A stretch of DNA of 23,179 nucleotides from SIG299 sp964632165. Its GTDB lineage: Bacteria; Bacillota; Clostridia; Lachnospirales; Lachnospiraceae. The notes under the pieces were generated by a model. The model saw only the letters and a list, made by a program, of their open reading frames with translations. It did no database searches and was not told the DNA's origin. Each line of letters opens with the position of its first letter. The stretch's first letter is position 1. The position numbers were made by a program, and so were the translations under genes. The stretch lies in contig CAZWCZ010000030.1 of NCBI GenBank assembly GCA_964632165.1, forward strand, positions 1 to 23,179. Reading direction: 5' to 3'. Shown one piece after another: positions 7,754 through 15,186 of this stretch.

Positions 7754-8467
7754 TTATTTAGACACTTCGTTAATGATCGCACCGGCAATAGCTTTCATTC
7801 CTCTTACCGTCGGATGAAAACCATCTAATGTATCGTAGGTTTCAGAACCATTGTACAAATCAATGACTCTGCAGTCATATTCCACAGCGCAAAGCCGAAT
7901 TGCCTCGCAGTATTCCGAAATATTACGTCCGCCATAGCAATATGGAAATGAAAAATCGGGATTTGCAGAGCACCGGCTGACCGGCAATGTAAAACACCAG
8001 ATTTCTGCATCAGGATAATTTGTTCTGAGTTTTTTAAGCATTTGTCGATATGCCGTTAAAAACAGTGCCGGATTATCAGCATCCGAATCGCAGCATTCAT
8101 CGTGGAATACTCTTGTGCCGAATCCCCAATCGTTTGTTCCCATATATACCATGATAACATCCGGATGAATTTCCCCTCTGCCAAGTGATGCCGTTCGTTC
8201 ATCACTACACGAATACGATGGGATCTCATAAAGCGGATGCCAACAGACAGTACTTCCGGAAAACGAATTATTTACCAGCAGTTCACCGTCCAAATGCTTA
8301 ATCACCTGTCCCCACCATGTATCTCCCACCGTTAGTACCCCTGAGGACAGCTTATGTTCCATATCATAATATACTGCACTTTCAGGCACACTATATCCCT
8401 CAAAGGTACTGATGGAATCTCCGAGAATGGAAAAAAACTTTTTTCTATGATCATTACTTTTACACAT
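7754..8467 (-). CDS. SGNH/GDSL-type hydrolase
   Basis: 237 aa, complete. Block I GDS (16-18) carries the catalytic serine. Block III is GTND (110-113), and block V D215-G-F-H218 supplies the Asp/His pair near the C-terminus. The oxyanion-hole Gly of block II is probably in the NNSFSGST stretch (66-73). No signal peptide, so it is probably cytoplasmic. Family members deacylate esters of sugars, lipids or peptidoglycan; the substrate is unknown. The ribosome site is weak (AAAGG, 9 nt upstream). The region directly upstream is the stub of a desulfoferrodoxin gene. Confidence 0.85.
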   Translation of the reverse strand: MCKSNDHRKKFFSILGDSISTFEGYSVPESAVYYDMEHKLSSGVLTVGDTWWGQVIKHLDGELLVNNSFSGSTVCWHPLYEIPSYSCSDERTASLGRGEIHPDVIMVYMGTNDWGFGTRVFHDECCDSDADNPALFLTAYRQMLKKLRTNYPDAEIWCFTLPVSRCSANPDFSFPYCYGGRNISEYCEAIRLCAVEYDCRVIDLYNGSETYDTLDGFHPTVRGMKAIAGAIINEVSK

Positions 8468-8468
8468 T

Positions 8469-8537
8469 TCAAATTACCTTTACTATTGCGATCATATTTC
8501 CGCAATACTCACAAATAAAAAAATCTTTGTTCCGCAG
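8469..8537 (-). pseudogene. Desulfoferrodoxin (superoxide reductase) N-terminal remnant
   Basis: Read on the minus strand after a GGAGG, the frame starting at a CTG codon gives ELRNKDFFICEYCGNMIAIVK, then a stop at 8469-8471. This matches the N-terminal rubredoxin-like desulforedoxin domain, with CxxC, of desulfoferrodoxin. The usual continuation GVPVVCCG and the whole catalytic domain are missing, and the start codon seems altered. A deletion has joined this stub to the SGNH gene leader. A rubrerythrin remnant just upstream makes an old oxidative-stress pair likely. Confidence 0.6.
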
Positions 8538-8557
8538 TTCTGCCTCCAAAAACTGTT

Positions 8558-8761
8558 TTAATAGTTTTCTGCATTTACTTCAAAGTATGACTGCGGGTTT
8601 GCACATACAGGGCAAACCTCAGGTGCCTTTGTACCAACTACGATATGACCACAGTTGCGGCACTCCCATACTTTCACTTCGCTCTTTTCAAATACCTGTG
8701 CCGTCTCGATATTCTTAAGAAGGGCACGATATCTTTCCTCATGATATATCTGTCCATTCAT
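8558..8761 (-). pseudogene. Rubrerythrin C-terminal remnant (rubredoxin-like domain)
   Basis: 67 aa. From YHEERYRALLKNIE onward it matches the end of the diiron helical bundle and the C-terminal rubredoxin-like FeS4 domain of rubrerythrin (Cys34, Cys37, Cys50, Cys53). Full-length rubrerythrin is about 180-190 aa, so the diiron peroxidase bundle is almost wholly missing. An ATG with GGGGA upstream and a TATAAT box at 8782-8787 could still allow expression of the small iron protein. Without the diiron site it cannot reduce peroxide. Confidence 0.7.
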
Positions 8762-8781
8762 AATTTCCCCGGTAGATTTGG

Positions 8782-8790
8782 ATTATAACA
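8782..8790 (-). promoter_or_regulatory. Possible extended -10 promoter for the rubrerythrin remnant
   Basis: Minus-strand TGTTATAAT, a perfect TATAAT with an extended TGn, lies about 20 bases before the ATG at 8761. No good -35 box is visible. It may be the old rubrerythrin promoter, or a relic. Confidence 0.35.
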
Positions 8791-8884
8791 CTGTTCTTCT
8801 TTTTTTCTCAGAAGAAATTATACAAATATATCTTGATGAAAAATGCAGAATGAAAGTAGAACGTTCCCGTGGCTGCCGAAGGTG

Positions 8885-9919
8885 TCAAGTTGTAATTGCG
8901 ATCTTAATCACACCATCAAGACGGTTTTCAAAGATGCGGTATGCCTCTTCGATGTCATCGAGAGGGAATCTATGGGTAATCAGCGGTGTAGTATCAATTT
9001 TGCCCTGTTCGATCAGGCTCAAAATTTCCGCACAGTCACAACCGTCCACACCACCGATCTTAAAGGTCAGGTTCTTGCCGTACATATCGGGGAGTGGCAA
9101 ATTCTGCGTCTCGTCATAAAGGGCCACTACTGTCACAATGGCATTTGGTCTGGCACATTTCCACGCAAGGGCAAAAGTGTCCTTAGCTCCGGCAACCTCC
9201 AGCACGACATCTGCCCCGCCATGATCGGAGTTGTCTCGGACAAATTCTTCGCATTCTTCCGGTTGGCACAATAGCACATCAGGATAATGTTCCCGAACAA
9301 ACTGCCGTCTTGCCGGATCCTTTTCACAGACGATGATCCGTTTCGGTTGTTTCAGCATCACACAAAGCATGGTACAAATGCCCATCGGGCCTGCACCGAT
9401 GATAACAACCGTATCGTCATTCTTGATTTCAGAAATACGGGTTGCCCAGAAGCCGGTGGCCAGCACATCACCCGCAAAGAGTGCCTGTTCATCGGTTACA
9501 CCATCAGGAATCTTATTGAGTCCTTGATCGGCATACGGCACACGGACGAACTCTGCCTGTCCGCCGTCAATGCGGCATCCCAACGCCCAACCGCCGTTTT
9601 TGTCGGTACAGTTATTCACATATCCATGCCTGCAGAAAAAGCACTCGCCGCAAAACGTTTCCACATTCACCGTTACCCGATCGCCAGGATTCACACTCGT
9701 GACCTTTGCACCCACTTCTTCTACGACACCTACCATTTCATGTCCGACAGTGATACCCGGAACGGCTCTCGGTACAGAACCGTGCTTGATATGTAAGTCA
9801 CTTGTGCAGATAGATCCAAGTGTTACTCGGACAATAGCGTCCCGTTCATTTATGATTTGCGGTTTTGGCTTATCCGTCAGGGCAAACACACCGTGTTCGA
9901 TGTACGTTAATGCTTTCAT
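8885..9919 (-). CDS. Zinc-dependent alcohol dehydrogenase (MDR family)
   Basis: 344 aa from ATG 9919, chosen because GGAG lies 7 nt upstream; the open frame runs further into an ArsC-like remnant. Catalytic zinc ligands are Cys38, and His60-Glu61 in GHEMVGVVEEVG. The structural zinc site is Cys90, Cys93, Cys96 and Cys104. The Rossmann fold has GAGPMG (175-180). The size and motifs fit NAD(P)-dependent secondary-alcohol, butanediol or sorbitol dehydrogenases; the substrate is not clear. Its ribosome site overlaps the stop codon of the ArsC-like remnant (9924-9926), so the two were once translationally coupled. It is followed downstream by the rubrerythrin remnant. Confidence 0.88.
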   Translation of the reverse strand: MKALTYIEHGVFALTDKPKPQIINERDAIVRVTLGSICTSDLHIKHGSVPRAVPGITVGHEMVGVVEEVGAKVTSVNPGDRVTVNVETFCGECFFCRHGYVNNCTDKNGGWALGCRIDGGQAEFVRVPYADQGLNKIPDGVTDEQALFAGDVLATGFWATRISEIKNDDTVVIIGAGPMGICTMLCVMLKQPKRIIVCEKDPARRQFVREHYPDVLLCQPEECEEFVRDNSDHGGADVVLEVAGAKDTFALAWKCARPNAIVTVVALYDETQNLPLPDMYGKNLTFKIGGVDGCDCAEILSLIEQGKIDTTPLITHRFPLDDIEEAYRIFENRLDGVIKIAITT

Positions 9920-9923
9920 TATA

Positions 9924-10143
9924 TTAGCTCCATCCTTTCCAAACATCCGGCTGATAACCCAAGGTCGATTGCCTTCCATTTCTTACTACCGGTGTCTTGA
10001 TTACCTGAGGATTTTTAGGCACCTTCTCCAATTTATCCTCATCAGCAGTATATTTAAGAAGAACAAGCCAATCTTTATCCTTGCCATTCCCAGTTAATCA
10101 TATTTTCAAAACCGCAATTGGCCTGAGCAACTGAATTAAGAGG
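9924..10143 (-). pseudogene. ArsC/Spx-like reductase remnant with single-base frameshift
   Basis: Minus-strand reading gives SPLNSVAQANCGFENMINWE and then, in the next frame, GKDKDWLVLLKY followed by VIKTPVVRNGRQSTLGYQP and VWKGW. This is the C-terminal half of the ArsC/Spx-like thioredoxin-fold family. One extra base near 10086 splits the frame; removing it restores a continuous match. The N-terminal half with the redox cysteines is absent upstream. The stop at 9924-9926 lies inside the ribosome site of the alcohol dehydrogenase gene. Confidence 0.65.
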
Positions 10144-10214
10144 AGATCCCCTGCCGCTTATTTTACAACAAATACTTACATTTTGAAAGGAGGAATTTTA
10201 ACTTTTTCAAACAG

Positions 10215-10262
10215 TATGGGTGACAATAAAATGATTGCTATGAGTGACAATAAAATGATTGC
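10215..10262 (+). repeat. 24-bp tandem repeat, two copies
   Basis: Copies 10215-10238 and 10239-10262 differ by one base. They form an 18-codon open frame (10216-10272, MGDNKMIAMSDNKMIATD) without a well-placed ribosome site. Its stop overlaps the -35 box of the brnQ leader promoter. It is probably a relic or an upstream spacer rather than a gene. Confidence 0.7.
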
Positions 10263-10268
10263 TACTGA

Positions 10269-10297
10269 TTGACAATCAGATATTATAATGATATAAT
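10269..10297 (+). promoter_or_regulatory. Consensus sigma-A promoter of the brnQ T-box leader
   Basis: TTGACA (10269-10274), exactly 17 bp, then TATAAT (10292-10297). It matches consensus at all twelve positions. Transcription should start near 10304, at the beginning of the T-box leader. A very strong promoter suits a gene whose control lies in leader antitermination. Confidence 0.9.
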
Positions 10298-10303
10298 CTT
10301 CGA

Positions 10304-10580
10304 AACTGAACAGAAAAGCAATGACGAAGACGGAGTTGGAAGTACGTTATACAGAGAGCCGGGGAAAGGTGGAAGCCCGGCAAATGTCTCCAAAGTTCCC
10401 ATCACTTCTGAGCTGAAATTCCCAAAGCGGTAAGCAAGTAGGGGTTTCCGTGTAGGCTACGTTAACGCATAGGGCTTGTTGGAGCCTAAAGTGGTATAGG
10501 ATTTCTATACAATTTGAGTGGTACCGCGGGTATTGTGTAAGCATGACCCGTCTCAAAGAAATTTGAGACGGGTCTTTTTT
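10304..10580 (+). promoter_or_regulatory. T-box riboswitch leader of brnQ, probably tRNA-Ile responsive
   Basis: A stem I region (10320-10440) contains a loop-E AGTA and a distal GC-rich hairpin (AGCCGGG...CCCGGC). The conserved T-box sequence TGAGTGGTACCGCG is at 10515-10528. An intrinsic terminator follows, with 13-bp arms (10545-10557 / 10562-10574) and six T. The bulge TGGT would pair with the acceptor end ACCA of an uncharged tRNA. Pairing of TTGG (5') with CCAA (3') around the specifier loop puts ATT (Ile) in the specifier position after GAA, which suits a branched-chain amino acid carrier. The codon assignment is a hand reading and less certain than the T-box itself. Confidence 0.9.
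10545..10580 (+). terminator. T-box regulated terminator
   Basis: GACCCGTCTCAAA and its perfect complement around GAAA, followed by TTTTTT. The CGGGT after the T-box core (10526-10531) can pair with the 5' arm in the competing structure. Confidence 0.9.
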
Positions 10581-10680
10581 ATTTGTTAAGAAAAAATAAG
10601 TGTCTATATAAAAGATGAATCTGTGATAACGTGGAAAACAGAAAGTGCTTTTCATAATTTAGTGCAAAGGAGAAAAGAAA

Positions 10681-12003
10681 ATGAAACTAAGTAAAAAAAA
10701 TATGTTGGCGGTGTGTTTTATGCTGTTCTCATTGTTTTTTGGAGCCGGAAATCTGATATTTCCACCATTTTTAGGACAGAATGCAGGTGATCATACCATA
10801 TGGGCAATGCTGGGATTTTTAGCAACAGCGGTTATCTTGCCGGTATTAGGCGTCATCGTTGTTGCACGCTTTGATGGCTTAGATCAGCTTGCAAAACATG
10901 TAGGAAGTAAATTTGCATTGGTATTTACTGTATTGATCTATCTTTCTATCGGCCCCGGACTCGGGATTCCAAGAGCTGCTTCTGTACCATTTGAGATGGC
11001 AGTTGCACCATATTTGCCGCAAGGTGCAAATACGACTTTCTGGATGTTTCTCTATTCTTTGGTATTTTTTGTTATCGCATTGTGGCTTTGCATGAATCCG
11101 GGAAAATTGGTTAACAGAGTGGGACATTTCTTAACACCAAGCCTGTTGATTTTATTACTGTTTCTGTTTGTCAGCTTTTTATTCCGTGGAGAGGTGAGTA
11201 TTGCTGATGCACAGCAAAGTTATAGGAAAATGCCTGTATTAAAAGGTTTTACGGAAGGTTATCAGACGATGGATACGATCGCGGCTTTAAATTTTGGCCT
11301 TGTGATTGCAACAACTTTGGAAAGTTTTGGAATCAAATCAAAAAAAGAAACATTAAAACATACAATATATGCAGGAATTGCTGCAGGTGGGATCCTGGCG
11401 GCAGTATATGTGATGCTGTCCTATATGGGAATGTGCAGTTCGGGAGTATATGCAATCCAGGAAAACGGAGCATGGACATTAAGATGTATAGTCTATCAGT
11501 TATTTGGAGATTTGGGTGCAATCCTGCTTGCGGCAATTTTTACACTGGCATGTCTGACGACTTGTGTTGGATTAATCAATTCGATTTCTCAATATTTTGC
11601 TATGCTCTTCAAGAAAACATCCTACCGAATGTGGGTATTTGTGATCACAGGATTTTCTTTCTTGATCTGTAATTTGGGATTAAATATGATCTTGAGCATT
11701 TCTATTCCGGTATTAAATGCGATCTATCCCGTTTCAATCGTCCTAATACTTTTGGGACTGAGTCATAATCTATGGAAAAATAATCCTTATGTTTATCCAC
11801 TTACTGCAGTAGGCACAGGGCTTGTCAGCGTTGTTTACGCTTTAGATCAGGCGAAGGTACCACTGGGGACTGTAACCAGATTATGTCGCAGACTGCCATT
11901 GTATGATATGGGATTTTGCTGGATAAGTGTTGCGATAGTTATGCTGTTTGTTAGTTTCGTGCTTTCGCGTTGGAAGAAGAGAGCCTGTGAAAACAGAATT
12001 TAA
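10681..12003 (+). CDS. brnQ: Branched-chain amino acid carrier BrnQ (LIVCS family)
   Basis: 440 aa with about 12 hydrophobic segments. The N-terminal FSLFFGAGNLIFPPFLG and the following G-rich segments are characteristic of the LIVCS family, which imports Leu, Ile and Val with Na+ or H+. ATG 10681 follows AAAGGAG at good spacing. It is the only plus-strand intact gene in the window. It is controlled by the T-box leader, so uncharged tRNA-Ile (probable) should raise its expression. It ends at a shared terminator with the convergent hsp20 gene. Confidence 0.95.
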   Translation: MKLSKKNMLAVCFMLFSLFFGAGNLIFPPFLGQNAGDHTIWAMLGFLATAVILPVLGVIVVARFDGLDQLAKHVGSKFALVFTVLIYLSIGPGLGIPRAASVPFEMAVAPYLPQGANTTFWMFLYSLVFFVIALWLCMNPGKLVNRVGHFLTPSLLILLLFLFVSFLFRGEVSIADAQQSYRKMPVLKGFTEGYQTMDTIAALNFGLVIATTLESFGIKSKKETLKHTIYAGIAAGGILAAVYVMLSYMGMCSSGVYAIQENGAWTLRCIVYQLFGDLGAILLAAIFTLACLTTCVGLINSISQYFAMLFKKTSYRMWVFVITGFSFLICNLGLNMILSISIPVLNAIYPVSIVLILLGLSHNLWKNNPYVYPLTAVGTGLVSVVYALDQAKVPLGTVTRLCRRLPLYDMGFCWISVAIVMLFVSFVLSRWKKRACENRI

Positions 12004-12041
12004 AGAACACCCTGTATACTTATTTTAGAGAGCATTAGAAA

Positions 12042-12082
12042 AGGAGCACTGCTCCGTAATCACTTTGCAGAACAGTGCTCCT
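12042..12082. terminator. Shared terminator between convergent brnQ and hsp20
   Basis: Perfect 10-bp arms AGGAGCACTG (12042-12051) and CAGTGCTCCT (12073-12082). The minus strand continues TTTTC after the hairpin; the plus strand continues AAAAATTTTATTT. It probably serves both genes. Confidence 0.7.
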
Positions 12083-12094
12083 CAAAAATTTTAT

Positions 12095-12553
12095 TTATCC
12101 TTCGATCGCAATATAATGATCGTTCTTCTGTTCGATCACCGGTTTTTCTTTTGGAACAGTCAATGACAGGATACCGTGTTTGAATTTCGCTTTTATATCC
12201 TCCTGTTTGATGTTCGTACCAACATAGAAGGCTCTCTGACAAGAACCTGCATATCTTTCACGACGGATATATCTGCCGGTCTCTTTTTCCTGCTCATCTT
12301 TATCAAGTCCTCTTGCTGCCGAAATTGTCAGATAGCCATTTTCCAACTGTACTTTGATCTCGTCTTTCTTAAATCCCGGAAGGTCAATGAACATTTCATA
12401 AGCATTTTCATTTTCTTTTACGTCTGTCTTCATCAGATTGTTTGCATGATGACCATATAGTTTCTTGTTCATTTGCTGTTCCATTTTCTCGAAATCCGGA
12501 AAATCGAAAAAGTCCTCAAATAAGTTTTCTCCAAAAATACTAGGTCTTAACAT
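12095..12553 (-). CDS. Hsp20/alpha-crystallin small heat-shock protein
   Basis: 152 aa. The alpha-crystallin domain covers about residues 42-140, with the DLPGFKKDEIKVQLENGYLTI strand region, the FKHGILSLTVPK C-terminal consensus (G-x-L) and a short tail. It is an ATP-independent holdase that keeps unfolded proteins soluble. AAAGGAG lies 9 nt before ATG 12553. Its promoter overlaps a CIRCE element, so HrcA repression and heat induction are expected. Confidence 0.93.
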   Translation of the reverse strand: MLRPSIFGENLFEDFFDFPDFEKMEQQMNKKLYGHHANNLMKTDVKENENAYEMFIDLPGFKKDEIKVQLENGYLTISAARGLDKDEQEKETGRYIRRERYAGSCQRAFYVGTNIKQEDIKAKFKHGILSLTVPKEKPVIEQKNDHYIAIEG

Positions 12554-12675
12554 AAAACATCGCTCCTTTTCTCAATAAAACATTTTTCTTTGTTTCTTTT
12601 GTAACGGGGATGTTTCGGGGAACGTCCGGAAGGATTTCATTTCCTTTCGATGTTTCCTTTCCTTCGTTCAATTAT

Positions 12676-12718
12676 GTTATAGCACTACTTGTTAGCACTG
12701 TCAATAGGCGAGTGCTAA
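12676..12718 (-). promoter_or_regulatory. hsp20 promoter with overlapping CIRCE operator (HrcA site)
   Basis: CIRCE: TTAGCACTG, 9-bp spacer, GAGTGCTAA (12692-12718), one mismatch from the TTAGCACTC-N9-GAGTGCTAA consensus. Minus-strand promoter: TTGACA (12704-12699), 17 bp, TATAAC (12681-12676). The -35 box lies inside CIRCE, so bound HrcA would block the polymerase. The leader before hsp20 is about 120 nt. Confidence 0.9.
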
Positions 12719-12753
12719 TTTTTTTGTTTATTTTCTGTCTTTCCATTTTGAAT

Positions 12754-13266
12754 TTAATAGTCTATATTGTGTTCAGATTCGTATTCTTCACCATACTGTT
12801 CGTAATATCCACGATCCGTAAACGCATACGGACTGTTTTCATCTCCCAGCACCATTTCCGGGAGATTGATGAGCAGAAAACAAAAACCAAACATTGCTAC
12901 AACTGCTAAAACCCACTGTTTGACGGTCGCACGATTTTTCTTTTGGAACAAATAGTGAGCAAGCCCTATTGTGATCGGCAAAAATCCAAACAAAGAAGTA
13001 ACAAGCCCCGGAGAATATAAAGTATTCATACCATACACTCCGAATGTCCTCAATGAAGTGATTCCTATCACGATATGGATCACTACCTCAAATGCAGAAA
13101 ACAGCATCACTGCAATTCCCGCCGGTTTACGAAATCCCCAGAATTTCAACACAATACAGCCAAGTATATTCCAATTCCTGCCATAACATAAAGCCATATG
13201 AATAACGCAAGACTTTTGGAACAGTCCTTTGGTACACTTCCTGGTATGGACGAATGCAATGCACAT
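12754..13266 (-). CDS. Polytopic membrane protein, N-terminally truncated
   Basis: 170 aa in frame. The coherent part begins near residue 30: IVLKFWGFRKPAGIAVMLFSAFEVVIHIVIGI, then YGMNTLYSPGLVTSLFGFLPITIGLAHYLF and a further membrane segment. The acidic, Tyr-rich C-terminus is presumably outside the lipid. It resembles HXXEE-domain membrane proteins in its middle part, but I do not see the HxxEE motif, so that is weak. The first 24 residues lie antisense to a TetR remnant and are probably not original; ATG 13197 is a plausible start. No clear ribosome site is seen. It looks like a gene that lost its 5' end by a deletion joining it to the TetR remnant. Confidence 0.5.
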   Translation of the reverse strand: MCIAFVHTRKCTKGLFQKSCVIHMALCYGRNWNILGCIVLKFWGFRKPAGIAVMLFSAFEVVIHIVIGITSLRTFGVYGMNTLYSPGLVTSLFGFLPITIGLAHYLFQKKNRATVKQWVLAVVAMFGFCFLLINLPEMVLGDENSPYAFTDRGYYEQYGEEYESEHNIDY

Positions 13267-13388
13267 TATTTTCTGGCAATCCGAACCGGCATGACCATCA
13301 GCATATTAAAAGCATGGCTGGATAATGAAAAAAAGAAACTCCGGAAGAACTGCATCAGATCTTGAGAAAACAGCTTTCCCTTCTTTAA
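13198..13388 (+). pseudogene. TetR/AcrR regulator C-terminal remnant, frameshifted
   Basis: Plus-strand reading gives LLEQSFGTLPGMDECNAHYF and LAIRTGMTISILKAWLDN. After the run of A at 13328-13334 the adjacent frame continues KKETPEELHQILRKQLSLL and stops at 13386-13388. This is the C-terminal ligand/dimer domain of a TetR-family regulator. The DNA-binding half is absent and one indel in the A run breaks the frame. It faces a membrane protein gene on the opposite strand, the usual divergent partner of such regulators. Confidence 0.6.
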
Positions 13389-13449
13389 TTCTTGACATAA
13401 TAAAATCACCTTATTTTTAGATGCTCACATATTTTACTATTGTACGTTA

Positions 13450-14478
13450 TTATATTTGTAAATTTTCGGCATATTTGAATTGAATCACATCTCTTGGTGC
13501 TGTTTCAACATAAGCCTGTTCTTTATGCATAAAAGCAACCATTTGATTTTTTGTCATTTTGCCAAGTTTATCAATAACAATATCAAGAATATTTTTGTCT
13601 TCATCCGAAAGTGCGGGGAATGCAGTTGCTTCACTCAAGGTAAAGTGATAGGCATTGGTTTCTCCCATATCCACTTCTTCACACGGAATATCCTTTAAAT
13701 CAATGATTGAATTATGTCCTACTGGTACTGCACCCATTGGCATTGCTTGATATACTAAGCCCGTTATCGCAAAGCCTCTATTCTTATAAGAAAGTGCGTC
13801 CGCATACCACATTAATTTCATAAGTTTGACCTTATAAAGATTAGTTATCTGCTTAGATGCCGCAAAATAACGAATTACATCAACAACCCTATCTAAAGAA
13901 AGTTTTGTGTTTCCATGAAACTGCTGATTTCCATGAAATCTCGCATAACTTGCTTCAATAGACTTACGTAGGTAAGTGTCCTGATCATTCTCGTATAAAG
14001 CTGTAGCTACATCTAAATACTTCTGATAAGATTCAGCAGTCAAATTATCCTTTGCATCACTTAGCAATGAAAGAAACCACTCCGAATCCCTATCAATTTT
14101 CTTTAATATTGTATCATGTGCCTTATCCTGTACTTGATGTCCTTCATATCTTGTAATCGTCTTGCCTCCCCATCCAAGAAGAATGCATAAATCACTTTGA
14201 CTAATTCCATACTTTGCACGGATACCACTAATCTCGGAAGACGTCAAAAGTCCTTCATCTTTCCTATAGGCATCTTTAAGACGCATATCATTTTCCTGCA
14301 TTTGCTGCTCATTCATATAAAATTCTTCTGCCACATCGCAATATAAATACGAAGCACCATAACTTACTTTTTTATTCTTAAATGTAGCCTGTTCACAAAC
14401 AAGAACTGTTTTCACTTCATGTTCTTCCATACAACATGTGCACAATCGCTTTTCACTATTAATAACCTTCATGTCCAT
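13450..14478 (-). CDS. Antitoxin: MqsA-like zinc finger + HTH + SocA/Panacea domain
   Basis: 342 aa. The N-terminal zinc-finger-like region has Cys13, Cys16 and Cys47, one cysteine short of the usual two CxxC pairs. An XRE-type HTH follows (about 80-125, including GISQSDLCILLGWGGKTITR), as in MqsA. The C-terminal SocA-like/Panacea (DUF4065) domain is at about 195-310, with KLMKLMWYADALSY and ITGLVYQAMPMGAVPVGH. Panacea domains neutralise many unrelated toxins. The strong ribosome site (GGAGG) is 8 nt from ATG 14478, and the gene starts 11 nt after the upstream toxin candidate. The HTH predicts autoregulation at the palindrome 14950-14963. Confidence 0.88.
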   Translation of the reverse strand: MDMKVINSEKRLCTCCMEEHEVKTVLVCEQATFKNKKVSYGASYLYCDVAEEFYMNEQQMQENDMRLKDAYRKDEGLLTSSEISGIRAKYGISQSDLCILLGWGGKTITRYEGHQVQDKAHDTILKKIDRDSEWFLSLLSDAKDNLTAESYQKYLDVATALYENDQDTYLRKSIEASYARFHGNQQFHGNTKLSLDRVVDVIRYFAASKQITNLYKVKLMKLMWYADALSYKNRGFAITGLVYQAMPMGAVPVGHNSIIDLKDIPCEEVDMGETNAYHFTLSEATAFPALSDEDKNILDIVIDKLGKMTKNQMVAFMHKEQAYVETAPRDVIQFKYAENLQI

Positions 14479-14489
14479 GAAAACACCTC

Positions 14490-14969
14490 CTAATTCTTTC
14501 TATATGGAAACATCTCCGGTGTAAATGCCTTCTCCGCAAAATGAAAAGACATTACAAAGGTTGTAGTCTGACCATACATTCCTAAGAGTTCCACCCTTAT
14601 TTTAATATATACCTCGTCATTTCCATTGTATACCTTACCAAATTCTCTCATTTCACTTCTCTTTGGAAAACGAAGATCTTTAACTGTTTGCATATAGTCT
14701 TCCACACTTAAAGATAATAATTCTCTCTTCAATGCATCAACTGGATTTTCATTCGGGAACAAGGTATTCACAGTGTATTGGTTGGTAAATTTCTCATCTC
14801 TATTATCATCTACACGTCTTTTAGCTTGAAAATCTATCTTTGCACCATTATTAAGAGCAAATTTCAAGTCCTGTATATAAGCCTTAACCTCTAATTCACT
14901 TTCAATTCGTGCATTCGTTTCATCTGCCAAATTCGCATCCCTCCAAAAAGTATCATTTGATACCTTCAT
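14490..14969 (-). CDS. Putative toxin of the Panacea pair (MqsR/RelE-like, uncertain)
   Basis: About 159 aa from ATG 14969. The start is ambiguous. TTG 14996 lies in a G-rich context. TTG 14930, 8 nt after GGAGG, would fit a promoter at 14970-14996 better. The C-terminal half, LLSLSVEDYMQTVKDL then GKVYNGNDEVYIKIRVEL and TTFVMSFHFAE, has the order and spacing of the MqsR mRNA interferase fold: helix, strand with YIK, then final strand with xSF. The residues are too diverged to name catalytic positions. Being the first gene, 11 nt before an antitoxin of MqsA-Panacea type, supports toxin identity. Coding without a known hit remains possible. Confidence 0.6.
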   Translation of the reverse strand: MKVSNDTFWRDANLADETNARIESELEVKAYIQDLKFALNNGAKIDFQAKRRVDDNRDEKFTNQYTVNTLFPNENPVDALKRELLSLSVEDYMQTVKDLRFPKRSEMREFGKVYNGNDEVYIKIRVELLGMYGQTTTFVMSFHFAEKAFTPEMFPYRKN

Positions 14970-14996
14970 ACTATAACTATTTTTACCCTCTGTCAA
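14950..14996 (-). promoter_or_regulatory. TA operon promoter with 14-bp palindromic operator
   Basis: Minus-strand TTGACA (14996-14991), 15 bp, TATAGT (14975-14970). The spacer is short, or a 17-bp TAGTAT is used. A perfect dyad GTATCA-AA-TGATAC (14963-14950 on the minus strand) lies at the expected transcription start, which is where an MqsA-type HTH antitoxin would repress. If this promoter is right, translation must begin downstream at TTG 14930. The stretch 14997-15186 upstream holds nothing I can name. Confidence 0.5.
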
Positions 14997-15186
14997 TACC
15001 CCCCGTCATCCATTTCGCGATTTTGCACGCAAGACCCACGCGTCGTTCCCCTTAGCACTTTAGTGTGGAGAAGTAAATATCACCTATCCCAGCACTTCCC
15101 TTGTTTTCTCGTACTTCTTTCCATCTCTTGTTGACAATAGTTATTATAACTTGTGATGGCTTACCGGTCGTTACCCTGTTATTGTT

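Noticed and set aside
8484..8507. TATTGCG/CGCAATA dyad before the SGNH gene as an operator
   Set aside because: It is part of the desulfoferrodoxin remnant coding sequence (the EYCGNMIAIV codons), so the symmetry is probably chance.
10347..10655. Minus-strand open frame of 102 codons
   Set aside because: It lies across the T-box leader and its terminator, which explain the sequence fully.
15132..15150. TTGACA with TATAAC as a promoter for the DUF4143 remnant
   Set aside because: The boxes are only 8 bp apart and no box is found at normal spacing.
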